Below, piece by piece: positions 16,061 through 24,337 of a DNA stretch of 26,878 nt (positions are counted from its first letter, which is position 1; every line of letters starts with the position of its first letter). The stretch is from Terrimonas_B sp041743125 (GTDB lineage: Bacteria; Bacteroidota; Bacteroidia; Chitinophagales; Chitinophagaceae): contig JBGTNK010000116.1 in the NCBI GenBank assembly GCA_041743125.1, forward strand, positions 1 through 26,878, given 5' to 3'. Under the pieces are notes generated by a model, which saw only the letters and a program-made list of their open reading frames with translations, did not search any database and had not been told where the DNA came from. The translations under genes were made by a program, and so were the position numbers.

Positions 16061-16696
16061 ATGCATTCATACCAAAAATTATTACAGGAAAATAAAACAT
16101 GGGCTTCTGAAAAACAAAATGCTGATCCATCGTTTTTTGATCGACTGGCTCACGTTCAAACGCCGGAATTTTTATGGATTGGTTGCAGTGACAGCCGGGT
16201 ACCTCCTAACGAAATTACCCGAACGCAGCCCGGCGAAATATTTATACACCGCAATATTGCCAACCTTGTAATTAATACGGATGTTAATGTGCTGAGTGTC
16301 TTGGAATATGCAGTGAATCATTTAAAAGTTAAGCATGTTATTGTTTGCGGGCACTATGGCTGCGGAGGAGTGAAGGCAGCCATCACCAAACATGACTTTA
16401 ACCAGGTGTTGAATATGTGGCTGAGGAATATTAAGGATATATATCGTATTCATCGCACCGAAATGGATGCTATTGAAGAGGAAGAACTCCGCTTTGACAA
16501 ACTTGTTGAGCTTAACGTTCAAGAACAGGTAATGAATCTCGCCAAAACATCCGTTATACAGCGGGCATGGAAAAATGATAATCGCCCGGATCTCCACGGT
16601 TGGGTATATGGGTTAAAAGATGGCCTGATCAATCCTGTATTTGAAATGAAAGCAGGCACACATATAGATCCTTTATATGAATTCGAAGATCTATAA
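16061..16696 (+). CDS. can: beta-class carbonic anhydrase
   Basis: This 211-residue enzyme interconverts CO2 and bicarbonate in the cytosol. The zinc site is complete: C42 and D44 with R46 in IGCSDSRVPP, and H98 and C101 in VCGHYGCGGV. Length and motifs fit the bacterial Can type. It follows the SulP gene by 25 bases, so imported bicarbonate and CO2 could be balanced at the same place. It probably has its own promoter as well. A perfect palindromic terminator starts eight bases after its stop and separates it from the convergent second SulP gene. Confidence 0.94.
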   Translation: MHSYQKLLQENKTWASEKQNADPSFFDRLAHVQTPEFLWIGCSDSRVPPNEITRTQPGEIFIHRNIANLVINTDVNVLSVLEYAVNHLKVKHVIVCGHYGCGGVKAAITKHDFNQVLNMWLRNIKDIYRIHRTEMDAIEEEELRFDKLVELNVQEQVMNLAKTSVIQRAWKNDNRPDLHGWVYGLKDGLINPVFEMKAGTHIDPLYEFEDL

Positions 16697-16703
16697 TGAA
16701 AAG

Positions 16704-16737
16704 AGAAAAACTGCTGCCCCGGGGCAGCAGTTTTTCT
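16704..16737. terminator. perfect 34-bp palindromic bidirectional terminator
   Basis: The 34 bases are an exact inverted repeat: AGAAAAACTGCTGCCCC followed by its reverse complement. A GC-rich CTGCTGCCCC stem is flanked by A and T tracts, so it can act as an intrinsic terminator on both strands. It lies between the carbonic anhydrase stop (16696) and directly abuts the stop codon of the convergent SulP gene (16738). Confidence 0.9.
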
Positions 16738-18381
16738 TTAATGAGGAAATTTATCTTTTAGCCAGTTCACGCAACCACTGAATGTAGAAAAAATATTATC
16801 CTTGCCAATTAATCCCGGTATCAGGTTGATCTTTTCCATCCTAATTCTTGGCTGGTCCTGCAATCCCGTTAAAAGCACTTCGATATTCCGTTGTTCCAGG
16901 GATAGTATGGCCTCTTCCAATGCATAAAGTCCGGACTGATCTATAAATGGAACTTTTTCCATCCGGATGATTACATACCTTATGTTTTTCAATTTGGCAA
17001 CTCCTTCCGAAAAACCGGAAGCAAAACCAAAAAAGAGTGGCCCGTCCAGGTGTTTCACCATAACATTTTCCCTGATGTAATCCGACATTTTCTCATCACT
17101 CCAGCCTTCTTCCCGCTGTAGTTCTGACATGCCTCTTACTTTGGTTTTCTCCTGGGCTATGTCACTCATTTTTTTCATAAACAGGAAAGCCGCCATCACC
17201 ATTCCTACACCCACTGCAATTAATAGATCCAGGAAAACAGTTACAAGCAATACTATTATCATAATGGCTGCATCTGCCCGGGGTACTTTATTAATATGTT
17301 TAAATCCTTTATAATCCAGAATGCCTATCCCTACTGTAATCAGGATACCTGCTAATACGGATTTTGGTATTAATGCGGCATATTTACCTACTCCCAATAA
17401 AATAATAAGAAGTACAAGAGAATGAATAACGCCGGAAATCCTGTTTCTTCCACCTGATCTTATATTAACCAATGTCCGCATGGTAGCACCGGCTCCGGGC
17501 AGCCCTCCAAACAATCCACCTATGGTGTTGCCTATTCCTTGCCCTATCAGTTCTTTATTACTGTTGTGCTTGGTCTTTGTTACGTTATCTGCCACTACCG
17601 ATGTGAGAAGTGAATCAATCGCTCCCAGGGCGGCCAGGGTGATGCTGGCCTCAAGAACCATTCTATAGAATTCCGGCCTTACAGTGAAAAGTGCCTCAAG
17701 CTGCAGAGGTGGAAAGCCCCTTGGAATGTCGCCTATAATGGGCACCTCATTATCAAGTATAACAGACAAACCAGTTACTACGAGTAAGGCGATCAATGTG
17801 CTGGGTACCGCTTTAGTCAACAGGGGAAACAAATAAATTATTATGATGGTAAGACCAGTATAAATTAGTGCCCATGTATTAATATTTTGAAAAGCAGGAA
17901 TTATTTCTCTTACCACATCAATGGTAGTTTTTGGAGAGGCTAGCCCAAGGGCCGGAAATAATTGCAACAGGATAATGATCACACCTATTCCACTCATAAA
18001 CCCTGAAATAACAGGATATGGGATGAACTTGATCAAAGAACCAATCTTAAGGACCCCCATCAGGATCTGAAAAATTCCGGTTAGTACAAAACTGGCAATG
18101 ATGGCTCCCAATACAGAGCCGATAGTCCCGTCTCCTGCATTATTGAGAAAAAATGCAATAGTAGCGGCAGACACAACCGTCATAGGCCCGGTAGGGCCGC
18201 TGATCTGGGATGGTGTGCCGCCAAATACAGCAGCAAAAAATCCGAGGAAAATAGCACCGTATAGTCCGGCAGATGCCCCCAACCCCGATTGAACACCAAA
18301 AGCAAGAGCAAGCGGTAATGCAACAATTCCCGCTGTCAGGCCGCCAAAAAAGTCGCCCTTTGTAAATTTTATAAATTTCAT
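16738..18381 (-). CDS. second SulP-family anion transporter with STAS domain
   Basis: This 547-residue carrier has a membrane domain (about 10-410) with GGLTAGIVALPLALAFGVQSG near the start and the QISGPTGPMTVV motif. A C-terminal STAS domain (about 425-545) keeps the canonical D-Q-S-G site with S483, unlike the SulP at 14410. The protein resembles BicA/SulP-type sodium-bicarbonate or sulfate carriers. I start at ATG 18381, since the TTG 48 bases upstream (18429) adds an unlikely His/Tyr/Phe-rich extension. It converges on the carbonic anhydrase gene, so the anhydrase is flanked by SulP genes on both sides. No sulfate-assimilation gene is near, which favours bicarbonate (inference). Confidence 0.88.
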   Translation of the reverse strand: MKFIKFTKGDFFGGLTAGIVALPLALAFGVQSGLGASAGLYGAIFLGFFAAVFGGTPSQISGPTGPMTVVSAATIAFFLNNAGDGTIGSVLGAIIASFVLTGIFQILMGVLKIGSLIKFIPYPVISGFMSGIGVIIILLQLFPALGLASPKTTIDVVREIIPAFQNINTWALIYTGLTIIIIYLFPLLTKAVPSTLIALLVVTGLSVILDNEVPIIGDIPRGFPPLQLEALFTVRPEFYRMVLEASITLAALGAIDSLLTSVVADNVTKTKHNSNKELIGQGIGNTIGGLFGGLPGAGATMRTLVNIRSGGRNRISGVIHSLVLLIILLGVGKYAALIPKSVLAGILITVGIGILDYKGFKHINKVPRADAAIMIIVLLVTVFLDLLIAVGVGMVMAAFLFMKKMSDIAQEKTKVRGMSELQREEGWSDEKMSDYIRENVMVKHLDGPLFFGFASGFSEGVAKLKNIRYVIIRMEKVPFIDQSGLYALEEAILSLEQRNIEVLLTGLQDQPRIRMEKINLIPGLIGKDNIFSTFSGCVNWLKDKFPH

Positions 18382-18416
18382 CTTGGAATATTGATAAAAA
18401 TGATAATTAGAAAAAC

Positions 18417-18438
18417 TATGCACTTTCAATAATGCATA
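18417..18438. promoter_or_regulatory. inverted repeat upstream of the second SulP gene
   Basis: TATGCA and TGCATA flank a 10-base spacer, 36 bases upstream of the SulP ATG on the minus strand. This is a possible operator. The symmetry is only six bases per arm and could be chance. Confidence 0.25.
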
Positions 18439-18457
18439 AAATAATTATTTGGCCGCA

Positions 18458-18742
18458 TCAAAATTCTGGAGGTAAATATGGGAGTGAATAAAATCCCCGG
18501 GAAGTTCTGAAAATTGTAAACGGGATATTCACTTGTCCAGGCAATAAGCAAAGGTTATACTTCAGACAGGTTTGGTTACATAATTTATCAACCTTTTTAA
18601 TTAAATCGTCTGTTTCACTTTTATCCTTTTCGCCGGCATTATATATCTGTTCAACCTTTTGACTTCTATCATCTAAAAATATTTCTAGCTGAAAACTCTC
18701 AGCAGCCATCATAACCAATATAGTATAAAAGAGAATCTTCAT
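18458..18742 (-). CDS. hypothetical small secreted protein
   Basis: This 94-residue protein has an N-terminal hydrophobic stretch (about 1-17) consistent with a signal peptide. A charged helical segment follows (about 22-52), then two Cys in CNQTC, a third Cys shortly after, and a Pro/aromatic-rich end FYSLPYLPPEF. No family is recognised. It begins with ATG and is transcribed towards the second SulP gene, whose start lies 76 bases beyond its stop, so they could share a transcript. Its only promoter hint is a seven-of-eight -7 match (TATCTTTA). Confidence 0.5.
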   Translation of the reverse strand: MKILFYTILVMMAAESFQLEIFLDDRSQKVEQIYNAGEKDKSETDDLIKKVDKLCNQTCLKYNLCLLPGQVNIPFTIFRTSRGFYSLPYLPPEF

Positions 18743-18751
18743 TTTTTTCGG

Positions 18752-18775
18752 AATGAATAAAGATAATCATTCATT
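18752..18775. promoter_or_regulatory. inverted repeat in the divergent 18743-18836 region
   Basis: AATGAAT (18752-18758) and ATTCATT (18769-18775) are exact reverse complements with a 10-base spacer. A third ATTCAT word lies at 18788-18793. Repeated half-sites between divergent genes suggest an operator, but the region is AT-rich. Confidence 0.3.
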
Positions 18776-18812
18776 GACATTTTCATGATTCATCTTTCGT
18801 GAGAAACAGGCT

Positions 18813-18820
18813 TATATTTG
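18813..18820 (+). promoter_or_regulatory. candidate -7 box TATATTTG for the GH130 gene
   Basis: A perfect TAnnTTTG match ends 16 bases before the ATG at 18837. No TTG element is at normal spacing. Confidence 0.42.
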
Positions 18821-18836
18821 GTGATATAATAATTTT

Positions 18837-19937
18837 ATGAATAAAATAGTTTTAGGGCTCCTTATAGCCATATTTGGCTCTTGTACCAATAATACTACCA
18901 ACGATAAAAACGAAGCAAACCAGGACTGGCCATTACTTCCATTTGAAAAAGCCGATTCCGCAAATCCGGTTCTTTTACCTGTCAGTTCTACCACTTTTTT
19001 CTGTCCGGTAAGAAAAGAGAATGTAAACTGGGAAGCCAAGGATGTTTTCAATCCCGCTGCAATAACAAGGAATGATACCCTATTTCTTTTATACCGTGCA
19101 GAGGATACGGTGGGAAAATATTCAGGTACTTCAAGAGTTGGTATTGCATTTAGTCTGGACGGTCTTCATTTTACCAGGCATCCAACGCCGGTTTTATATC
19201 CGGATAATGATTCTTCAAAAAAATATGAATGGGAAGGAGGATGCGAGGATCCACGGATAGCAGAAGATGAAAATGGCAAATATTATTTAACCTATACGGC
19301 ATATGATGGCGACAAAGCAAGATTATTGATTGCAACATCCAGCGACTTGTATCATTGGACAAAATACGGCCCGGTTTTCAGCAAAGCTTACAATGGAAAA
19401 TATTTAAATGAATGGAGCAAGTCGGGTGCCATTGTTTGTGAATACCAAAACGGGAAGCCTGTAGCAAAAAAAATAAATGGAAAATTCTGGATGTATTGGG
19501 GCGATACCGATATTTTTCTTGCTTCTTCAGATGATTTGGTGAATTGGATGCCGGCTGAAACAGATGGCGGGAAATTAAAATCTGTGTTTGGACCCCGCAA
19601 AGGGAAATTTGACAGCGATTTGGTAGAACCCGGTCCTGCTGCCATGTTAACTGCAAAGGGAATTGTTTTGATCTACAATACCCGGAACAAACAAATGGAT
19701 GGAGACACCTCTCTGCCCGGTAATATATATACAGTATCCCAAATTCTGATGGATAAAAATGACCCTTCTAAAGTAGTGGACCGGATGGATAAATATTTTT
19801 TAAAACCAGAAAAGAATTATGAAATAACGGGCCAGGTAAACCAGGTTTGTTTTGCAGAAGGCCTAACACAATACAAAGGAAAATGGTTCTTATATTACGG
19901 CACGGCCGATTCTAAAATAGCAGTAGCAGTAAAATAA
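18837..19937 (+). CDS. GH130-type glycoside hydrolase/phosphorylase lipoprotein
   Basis: This 366-residue protein has a lipoprotein signal ending FGSC, with C16 as the lipidated residue. A five-bladed propeller of GH130 type follows. Landmarks are NPAAITRNDTLFLLYRAED, SRVGIAFSLDGLHF, GGCEDPRI with D138 as the expected general acid, and later EPGPAAM. GH130 enzymes act on beta-mannosides, as phosphorylases or as beta-1,2-mannosidases. A surface- or periplasm-anchored location argues for glycan degradation outside the cytoplasm. Phosphate-binding residues could not be judged by eye, so hydrolase versus phosphorylase is open. No SusC/SusD pair is adjacent, so this is not a classic polysaccharide locus. 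Confidence 0.8.
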   Translation: MNKIVLGLLIAIFGSCTNNTTNDKNEANQDWPLLPFEKADSANPVLLPVSSTTFFCPVRKENVNWEAKDVFNPAAITRNDTLFLLYRAEDTVGKYSGTSRVGIAFSLDGLHFTRHPTPVLYPDNDSSKKYEWEGGCEDPRIAEDENGKYYLTYTAYDGDKARLLIATSSDLYHWTKYGPVFSKAYNGKYLNEWSKSGAIVCEYQNGKPVAKKINGKFWMYWGDTDIFLASSDDLVNWMPAETDGGKLKSVFGPRKGKFDSDLVEPGPAAMLTAKGIVLIYNTRNKQMDGDTSLPGNIYTVSQILMDKNDPSKVVDRMDKYFLKPEKNYEITGQVNQVCFAEGLTQYKGKWFLYYGTADSKIAVAVK

Positions 19938-20053
19938 TACGTTAAGCATCTCTGTCCATTTTACATATTTACCATACTGGTTTATACAAAAACTTTTCTC
20001 TGTTCCAGTCTATTACTGCTGGCATTGTTCCTGATTTAGCTAATTTGCATGCT

Positions 20054-20968
20054 ATGTCAATTGAAGTAAAAAACCTGCTCAAAGAATTTGGCGAACAAAA
20101 AGCAGTAAACAATATTTCATTTAAAGTTAATATGGGCGAGGTGGTGGGATTCCTGGGGCCGAACGGCGCTGGCAAATCTACCACGATGAAGATCATTACC
20201 GGTTATTTAAAACAAACCGATGGCGAAGCGCTGGTAACGGGAATAAATGTATCCGAAAACCCATTGGAAATAAAAAAGAAAATTGGATACCTGCCTGAAC
20301 TTAATGCGTTGTATTATGACATGTTTGTAAAAGAATACCTCGGATTTGTAGCAGAGCTACATGGCATTGAACATAGACAAAAGGCAACTGATGATGTTTT
20401 GGAAACGGTTGGTTTGACATCAGAAAGTAAAAAGAAGATAGGGCAATTATCAAAAGGCTATAAACAAAGAACAGGACTTGCTGCAGCATTGATCCATGAC
20501 CCGGAAGTGTTAATATTAGATGAACCAACCAGCGGCCTGGATCCCAACCAAATCATAGAAATCAGGGACGTGATCAAACAACAGGGTTTAAAAAAAACAG
20601 TCTTGTTCTCCTCGCATATTCTACAGGAAGTAGAAGCTATTTGTGACCGGGTTATCATCATTAACAAAGGTACCTTGGTTGCTGACGATAAATTAAGCCA
20701 TTTAAGCATCAACACCAATGCTTCAACAATAGTAATTCTTGAAGTAAAAGAAATAGTGGAGGAAGAAATGATTTACGGTTCATTTGGACAAGAAGTAAGC
20801 AGAACAAATTCCACTACCTGGAAATTCAATACGGCAGAACCTGAAAAATTAAAAAAACAAATAGTAGCATTTACTTTGACAAATAATCTGAACATTATTT
20901 CCCTGCAAAGCGAAACACGAAATCTTGAAGACGTATTCAGGAATTTAACCGCGAAAAGCCCTGGTTAA
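20054..20968 (+). CDS. gldA: GldA-type ABC transporter ATP-binding protein
   Basis: This 304-residue ATPase has Walker A GPNGAGKST (35-43), the GldA-like YLPE segment at the Q-loop (79-82), the signature LSKGYKQR (132-139), Walker B VLILDEP (152-158) and the switch His H188. The C-terminal extension (about 215-304) ends LEDVFRNLT, as in GldA and related export ATPases. In gliding Bacteroidota GldA works with the membrane proteins GldF and GldG; those genes are not in the window. I start at ATG 20054, since the TTG at 20045 adds only three residues and sits in an AT-rich leader. Other drug- or lipid-export ABC ATPases are the alternative. Confidence 0.78.
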   Translation: MSIEVKNLLKEFGEQKAVNNISFKVNMGEVVGFLGPNGAGKSTTMKIITGYLKQTDGEALVTGINVSENPLEIKKKIGYLPELNALYYDMFVKEYLGFVAELHGIEHRQKATDDVLETVGLTSESKKKIGQLSKGYKQRTGLAAALIHDPEVLILDEPTSGLDPNQIIEIRDVIKQQGLKKTVLFSSHILQEVEAICDRVIIINKGTLVADDKLSHLSINTNASTIVILEVKEIVEEEMIYGSFGQEVSRTNSTTWKFNTAEPEKLKKQIVAFTLTNNLNIISLQSETRNLEDVFRNLTAKSPG

Positions 20969-21118
20969 ATTGAGATATTAAAATATTTGCTGGTAGATAT
21001 CATAAAACTCCATATACACAACTTCCTGTTTTTCAAATCCGGTTATGATAATTACTAAACTTTTGAAAGCACCAAACCGCATTAGCTTTATTTAATCGCC
21101 GCTATTCAACGGATAATC

Positions 21119-21149
21119 TTGTTCTCATTCAGCAATTTTCTGTATATTG
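21119..21149 (+). promoter_or_regulatory. weak candidate promoter for the DUF4832-type lipoprotein gene
   Basis: TTG (21119-21121), a 21-base spacer and TATATTG (21143-21149), one T short of the -7 consensus. If used, transcription would begin near 21156, upstream of the signal peptide codons that start at 21175 and far upstream of the first ATG at 21265. Confidence 0.3.
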
Positions 21150-21174
21150 AAATTGAACTTGCCAAGCCACCACC

Positions 21175-22797
21175 ATCAATAAAGTAGCATCAATTCTGAT
21201 TTGCCTGTTAGCTTTTTTTTCATGTAAAAAAGAAACAGGAGAAACTGCCATCCCCGCCACCAGGATGACAGCTACTGTTCCCTATTCAACTTCATGTACA
21301 TCCTGCGAAACTCAAACGGTTTATTTTCATGGCATCCGGCCAGACGATATTAATGGAAGAAGACCTATCAGTAATCCTGAAAGAGGATTGAGATTAGAAC
21401 ATATCATGAAAGCAAGTAATCTTCTGAATCCCTATCATCGGATCAATTATTCCAACAATTTCTCAAGTTTTATTGCAGCCGACGAAAATAATTTCAATGA
21501 AAAAACCAAGTTAACACAACTATACTTTTACCTGACTGATTATATGAAGGCCTCTATCCCAGACAATGCCTTTAAGAATATGCAGGTCATATTTGATGAG
21601 ATAAAAAAATCGGGATATAAAGTAATTCTGGTTTTCGCTTACCGGCAAGATGATAATAGCCCATATGAAACTTATGGTGATATAAAAAGACATCTTACCC
21701 AGCTCAAATCATTCTTGCAAAAAAACGAATCGCTGATCTTTGCCTTCCAGGCTGGTTTCCTGGGATTGTGGGGTGAATGGCACCATTCGGGATTAGACAA
21801 TTCTCCCTTGTACAAAAAAATTGTGCTCAGGGATATTTTGAAAGCAATTCCAAAAAACAGAAAAGTGCAGGTAAGAGAAACCATATATAAAACCAATAGT
21901 GCCGGATTTATCAGGCAATTTGAGGGAAACCCATTTTTATATTATCCTTTAAACAATGAGGACTACAACCGGATCGGATTTCAAAACGCTTACTTTGTCC
22001 TGGACCAGGGAATAAATGCACATTGGGATTATCGCTGGCCTGATAAGGATTATTTCATGGTAGAAAAGGAAGGCTTATCAACGATTGTAGATGGCGAAAT
22101 GCCTTATAATGGAAATTGGTATGGAACATTTAATAAAATAGCTCACGGCAACCAGGGGGGCTGGTTAGCCATAAAAAGAATGAAAGCACATGCATACAGC
22201 AGCTTTAGTGTGGTTCATAACTATAACATCAATATAGCAGCATGGAAAAAACAAATGGTTACCCTCTCTCAATTCCGCAATAATAAAATGACGGCCAATG
22301 AAGATTATTTTCTTGATAAAAATGGCAGGGAAATAACCAGGACCGCCTACGAATATATAAGGGATCATTTAGGCTACCGGCTTCAGTTGAAAGAAGCCAC
22401 CCTTCCAAAATGGATCCACCGGGGTGAACGAGGAGAATTTTGGATTGAGCTTAATAACTTCGGCTTTGCCCCATTCATTAATAAAAGGCCGGTGTATCTT
22501 GTTCTTATCAATGAAAAAAAAGAAGTAAAAGAATTCCCCGTACATGTAGATTCAAGAAATTGGTTGCCTGCTGATGCTTCTCCCCGTGGAAATCATAGTA
22601 TCCGGCAAACCATTCAATTTCATGATACATTTGATCGCGGATTATATAAAGTAGGTATATGGATGCCGGATGATTCTGAAAACCTGAAGTATGATTCCAA
22701 CTACGGCATCCGGATGGCCAATGGAAATATAGAATGGTGGAAGGATACTGACAATAAATACCTCATCAATATTATAGGTGATCTTCAAGTTTACTAA
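21175..22797 (+). CDS. DUF4874/DUF4832-type surface lipoprotein with a non-standard start
   Basis: The first in-frame ATG (21265) gives 510 residues, but the frame is open upstream to a TGA. From ATC 21175 it encodes a textbook lipoprotein signal: (M)NKVASILICLLAFFSC-KKE, with the lipid Cys at residue 17 (TGT 21223-21225). No ATG, GTG or TTG lies before the signal, so either ATC is the start, ATG was lost by mutation, or the sequence has an error. The mature protein has the NPERGLRLE opening and GLWGEWHHS of DUF4874, then a DUF4832-like region with a C-terminal beta domain (about 410-540). These domains occur in secreted proteins of presumed carbohydrate-related function. The function is unknown. 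Confidence 0.72.
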   Translation: MNKVASILICLLAFFSCKKETGETAIPATRMTATVPYSTSCTSCETQTVYFHGIRPDDINGRRPISNPERGLRLEHIMKASNLLNPYHRINYSNNFSSFIAADENNFNEKTKLTQLYFYLTDYMKASIPDNAFKNMQVIFDEIKKSGYKVILVFAYRQDDNSPYETYGDIKRHLTQLKSFLQKNESLIFAFQAGFLGLWGEWHHSGLDNSPLYKKIVLRDILKAIPKNRKVQVRETIYKTNSAGFIRQFEGNPFLYYPLNNEDYNRIGFQNAYFVLDQGINAHWDYRWPDKDYFMVEKEGLSTIVDGEMPYNGNWYGTFNKIAHGNQGGWLAIKRMKAHAYSSFSVVHNYNINIAAWKKQMVTLSQFRNNKMTANEDYFLDKNGREITRTAYEYIRDHLGYRLQLKEATLPKWIHRGERGEFWIELNNFGFAPFINKRPVYLVLINEKKEVKEFPVHVDSRNWLPADASPRGNHSIRQTIQFHDTFDRGLYKVGIWMPDDSENLKYDSNYGIRMANGNIEWWKDTDNKYLINIIGDLQVY

Positions 22798-22927
22798 ATC
22801 CTTCCTGGTCAGGTTTTGCGCAGAATGCTTAAAATAATGCCTTGCGAACAGCCTTCTTTTTTATTCTGTTTAATAACCTGAAAATAAATTTTGAATGGCC
22901 TAAAATGTGCACACAAACAAAGTTGAT

Positions 22928-22935
22928 TACATTTG
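22928..22935 (+). promoter_or_regulatory. candidate -7 box TACATTTG for eno
   Basis: A perfect TAnnTTTG match 50 bases before the enolase ATG, implying a leader of about 45 bases. No TTG element is at normal spacing. Confidence 0.4.
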
Positions 22936-22985
22936 CATCCGCTTGCCTTTTTCAATTTTATCTAAATATTTAAATCAAACATGCT

Positions 22986-24281
22986 ATGAGTTACATTTCC
23001 GAAATTTTCGCCAGGCAAATTTTAGATTCAAGAGGTAATCCAACAGTGGAAGTAGATATAATTACTGATGAAGGAGCATTGGGACGTGCCGCGGTGCCCA
23101 GTGGCGCCAGTACCGGAATACATGAAGCCGTTGAACTTCGTGATGCTGATAAGAAAATATATCTTGGAAAAGGGGTACTCAAAGCTGTAAAAAATGTAAA
23201 CTCCATAATCGCTCCTGCCTTATTAGGTCATGATGTTGCTGATCAAACCGGCTTGGATGAAATGATGATAGAACTGGATGGCACACCCAATAAAGGAAAG
23301 TTAGGCGCTAATGCTTTGCTGGCCGTTAGTATGGCTGTGGCAAAAGCTGCTGCAGAAGAAGCAGCCTTGCCATTGTATCGCTATATCGGCGGCACTAATG
23401 CAAAAACGCTCCCTATTCCCATGATGAATATTCTGAATGGTGGTGCACATGCTGATAATAAAATAGATTTCCAGGAATTTATGGTAATGCCTGTTGGTGC
23501 CACCAGCTTCAGCGAAGGCTTACGATGGGGCGTTGAAATATTTCATGCACTTAAAACCGTATTGAAGAAAAAAGGATTCAGTACCAATGTAGGTGATGAA
23601 GGAGGTTTTGCACCCAATATTCAAAGTAATGAAGAAGCAATTGAAACAGTTTTAACGGCTATACAAGCTGCAGGATATAAAACAGGAAGCCAGATCACCA
23701 TTGCGATGGATGCGGCTAACAGTGAATTATGGAATGCTAAGAAGAAGAAATATATTTTTCATAAAAGTGATGGCAAAGAAATGAGCAGCGAGCAATTGGT
23801 AAAATACTGGGCTAGCTGGGTAAAACAATATCCGATTGCTTCTATTGAAGATGGGATGGCAGAGGATGATTGGGCCGGTTGGAAAATGCTGACGGAAGCT
23901 GTAGGTGATAAATGCCAGTTGGTGGGCGATGATCTTTTTGTAACCAATGTAACCCGTCTGCAAACCGGAATTGACAAAGGAATTGGAAACGGATTATTGG
24001 TTAAGGTAAACCAGATAGGCACTATCACTGAAACGATCAATGCCGTAACGCTGGCCCAGCACAACGGGTATAATACCATCATGAGTCATAGAAGCGGAGA
24101 AACAGAAGATACAACGATTGCGGATCTTGCTGTTGCATTAAACTGCGGTCAAATTAAAACTGGCTCGGCTTCCCGTACAGACCGTATAGCTAAGTACAAT
24201 CAATTGATCAGGATAGAAGAACAATTGGGCAGCAGTGCTTTTTATCCAAACGGAAAGATTAAATTTGGTGGCAAGAGCTAA
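22986..24281 (+). CDS. eno: enolase
   Basis: This 431-residue glycolytic enzyme interconverts 2-phosphoglycerate and phosphoenolpyruvate. The mobile loop SGAST (39-43), proton-transfer Glu E205 in GDEGGFAP, Mg ligands D242, E288 and D315, and the catalytic lysine K340 in LLVKVNQIGT are all present. So is the SHRSGETEDTTIADL motif near 367-381. The length is normal for a bacterial enolase. The start at ATG 22986 gives the family-standard N-terminus (YISEIFARQILDSRGNPTVE). A DivIC/FtsB-like gene follows after 56 bases. Confidence 0.97.
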   Translation: MSYISEIFARQILDSRGNPTVEVDIITDEGALGRAAVPSGASTGIHEAVELRDADKKIYLGKGVLKAVKNVNSIIAPALLGHDVADQTGLDEMMIELDGTPNKGKLGANALLAVSMAVAKAAAEEAALPLYRYIGGTNAKTLPIPMMNILNGGAHADNKIDFQEFMVMPVGATSFSEGLRWGVEIFHALKTVLKKKGFSTNVGDEGGFAPNIQSNEEAIETVLTAIQAAGYKTGSQITIAMDAANSELWNAKKKKYIFHKSDGKEMSSEQLVKYWASWVKQYPIASIEDGMAEDDWAGWKMLTEAVGDKCQLVGDDLFVTNVTRLQTGIDKGIGNGLLVKVNQIGTITETINAVTLAQHNGYNTIMSHRSGETEDTTIADLAVALNCGQIKTGSASRTDRIAKYNQLIRIEEQLGSSAFYPNGKIKFGGKS

Positions 24282-24337
24282 TATACTCTGATAACTATTT
24301 TTTTTCAGAGCAATTGTAAGACATTCAAATTCCGGAT

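Noticed and set aside
18382..18429. TTG start extending the second SulP by 16 residues
   Set aside because: The extension is His/Tyr/Phe-rich and untypical; ATG 18381 fits the family.
22798..22870. Possible terminator after the DUF4832 gene (CCTGGTCAGG then TTTT)
   Set aside because: Only a four-base stem with a two-base loop; too weak to call.
24285..24318. CTCTGA...TCAGAG hairpin with internal T run after eno
   Set aside because: The T run is in the loop, not after the stem, so it does not look like an intrinsic terminator; the next gene is probably co-transcribed.
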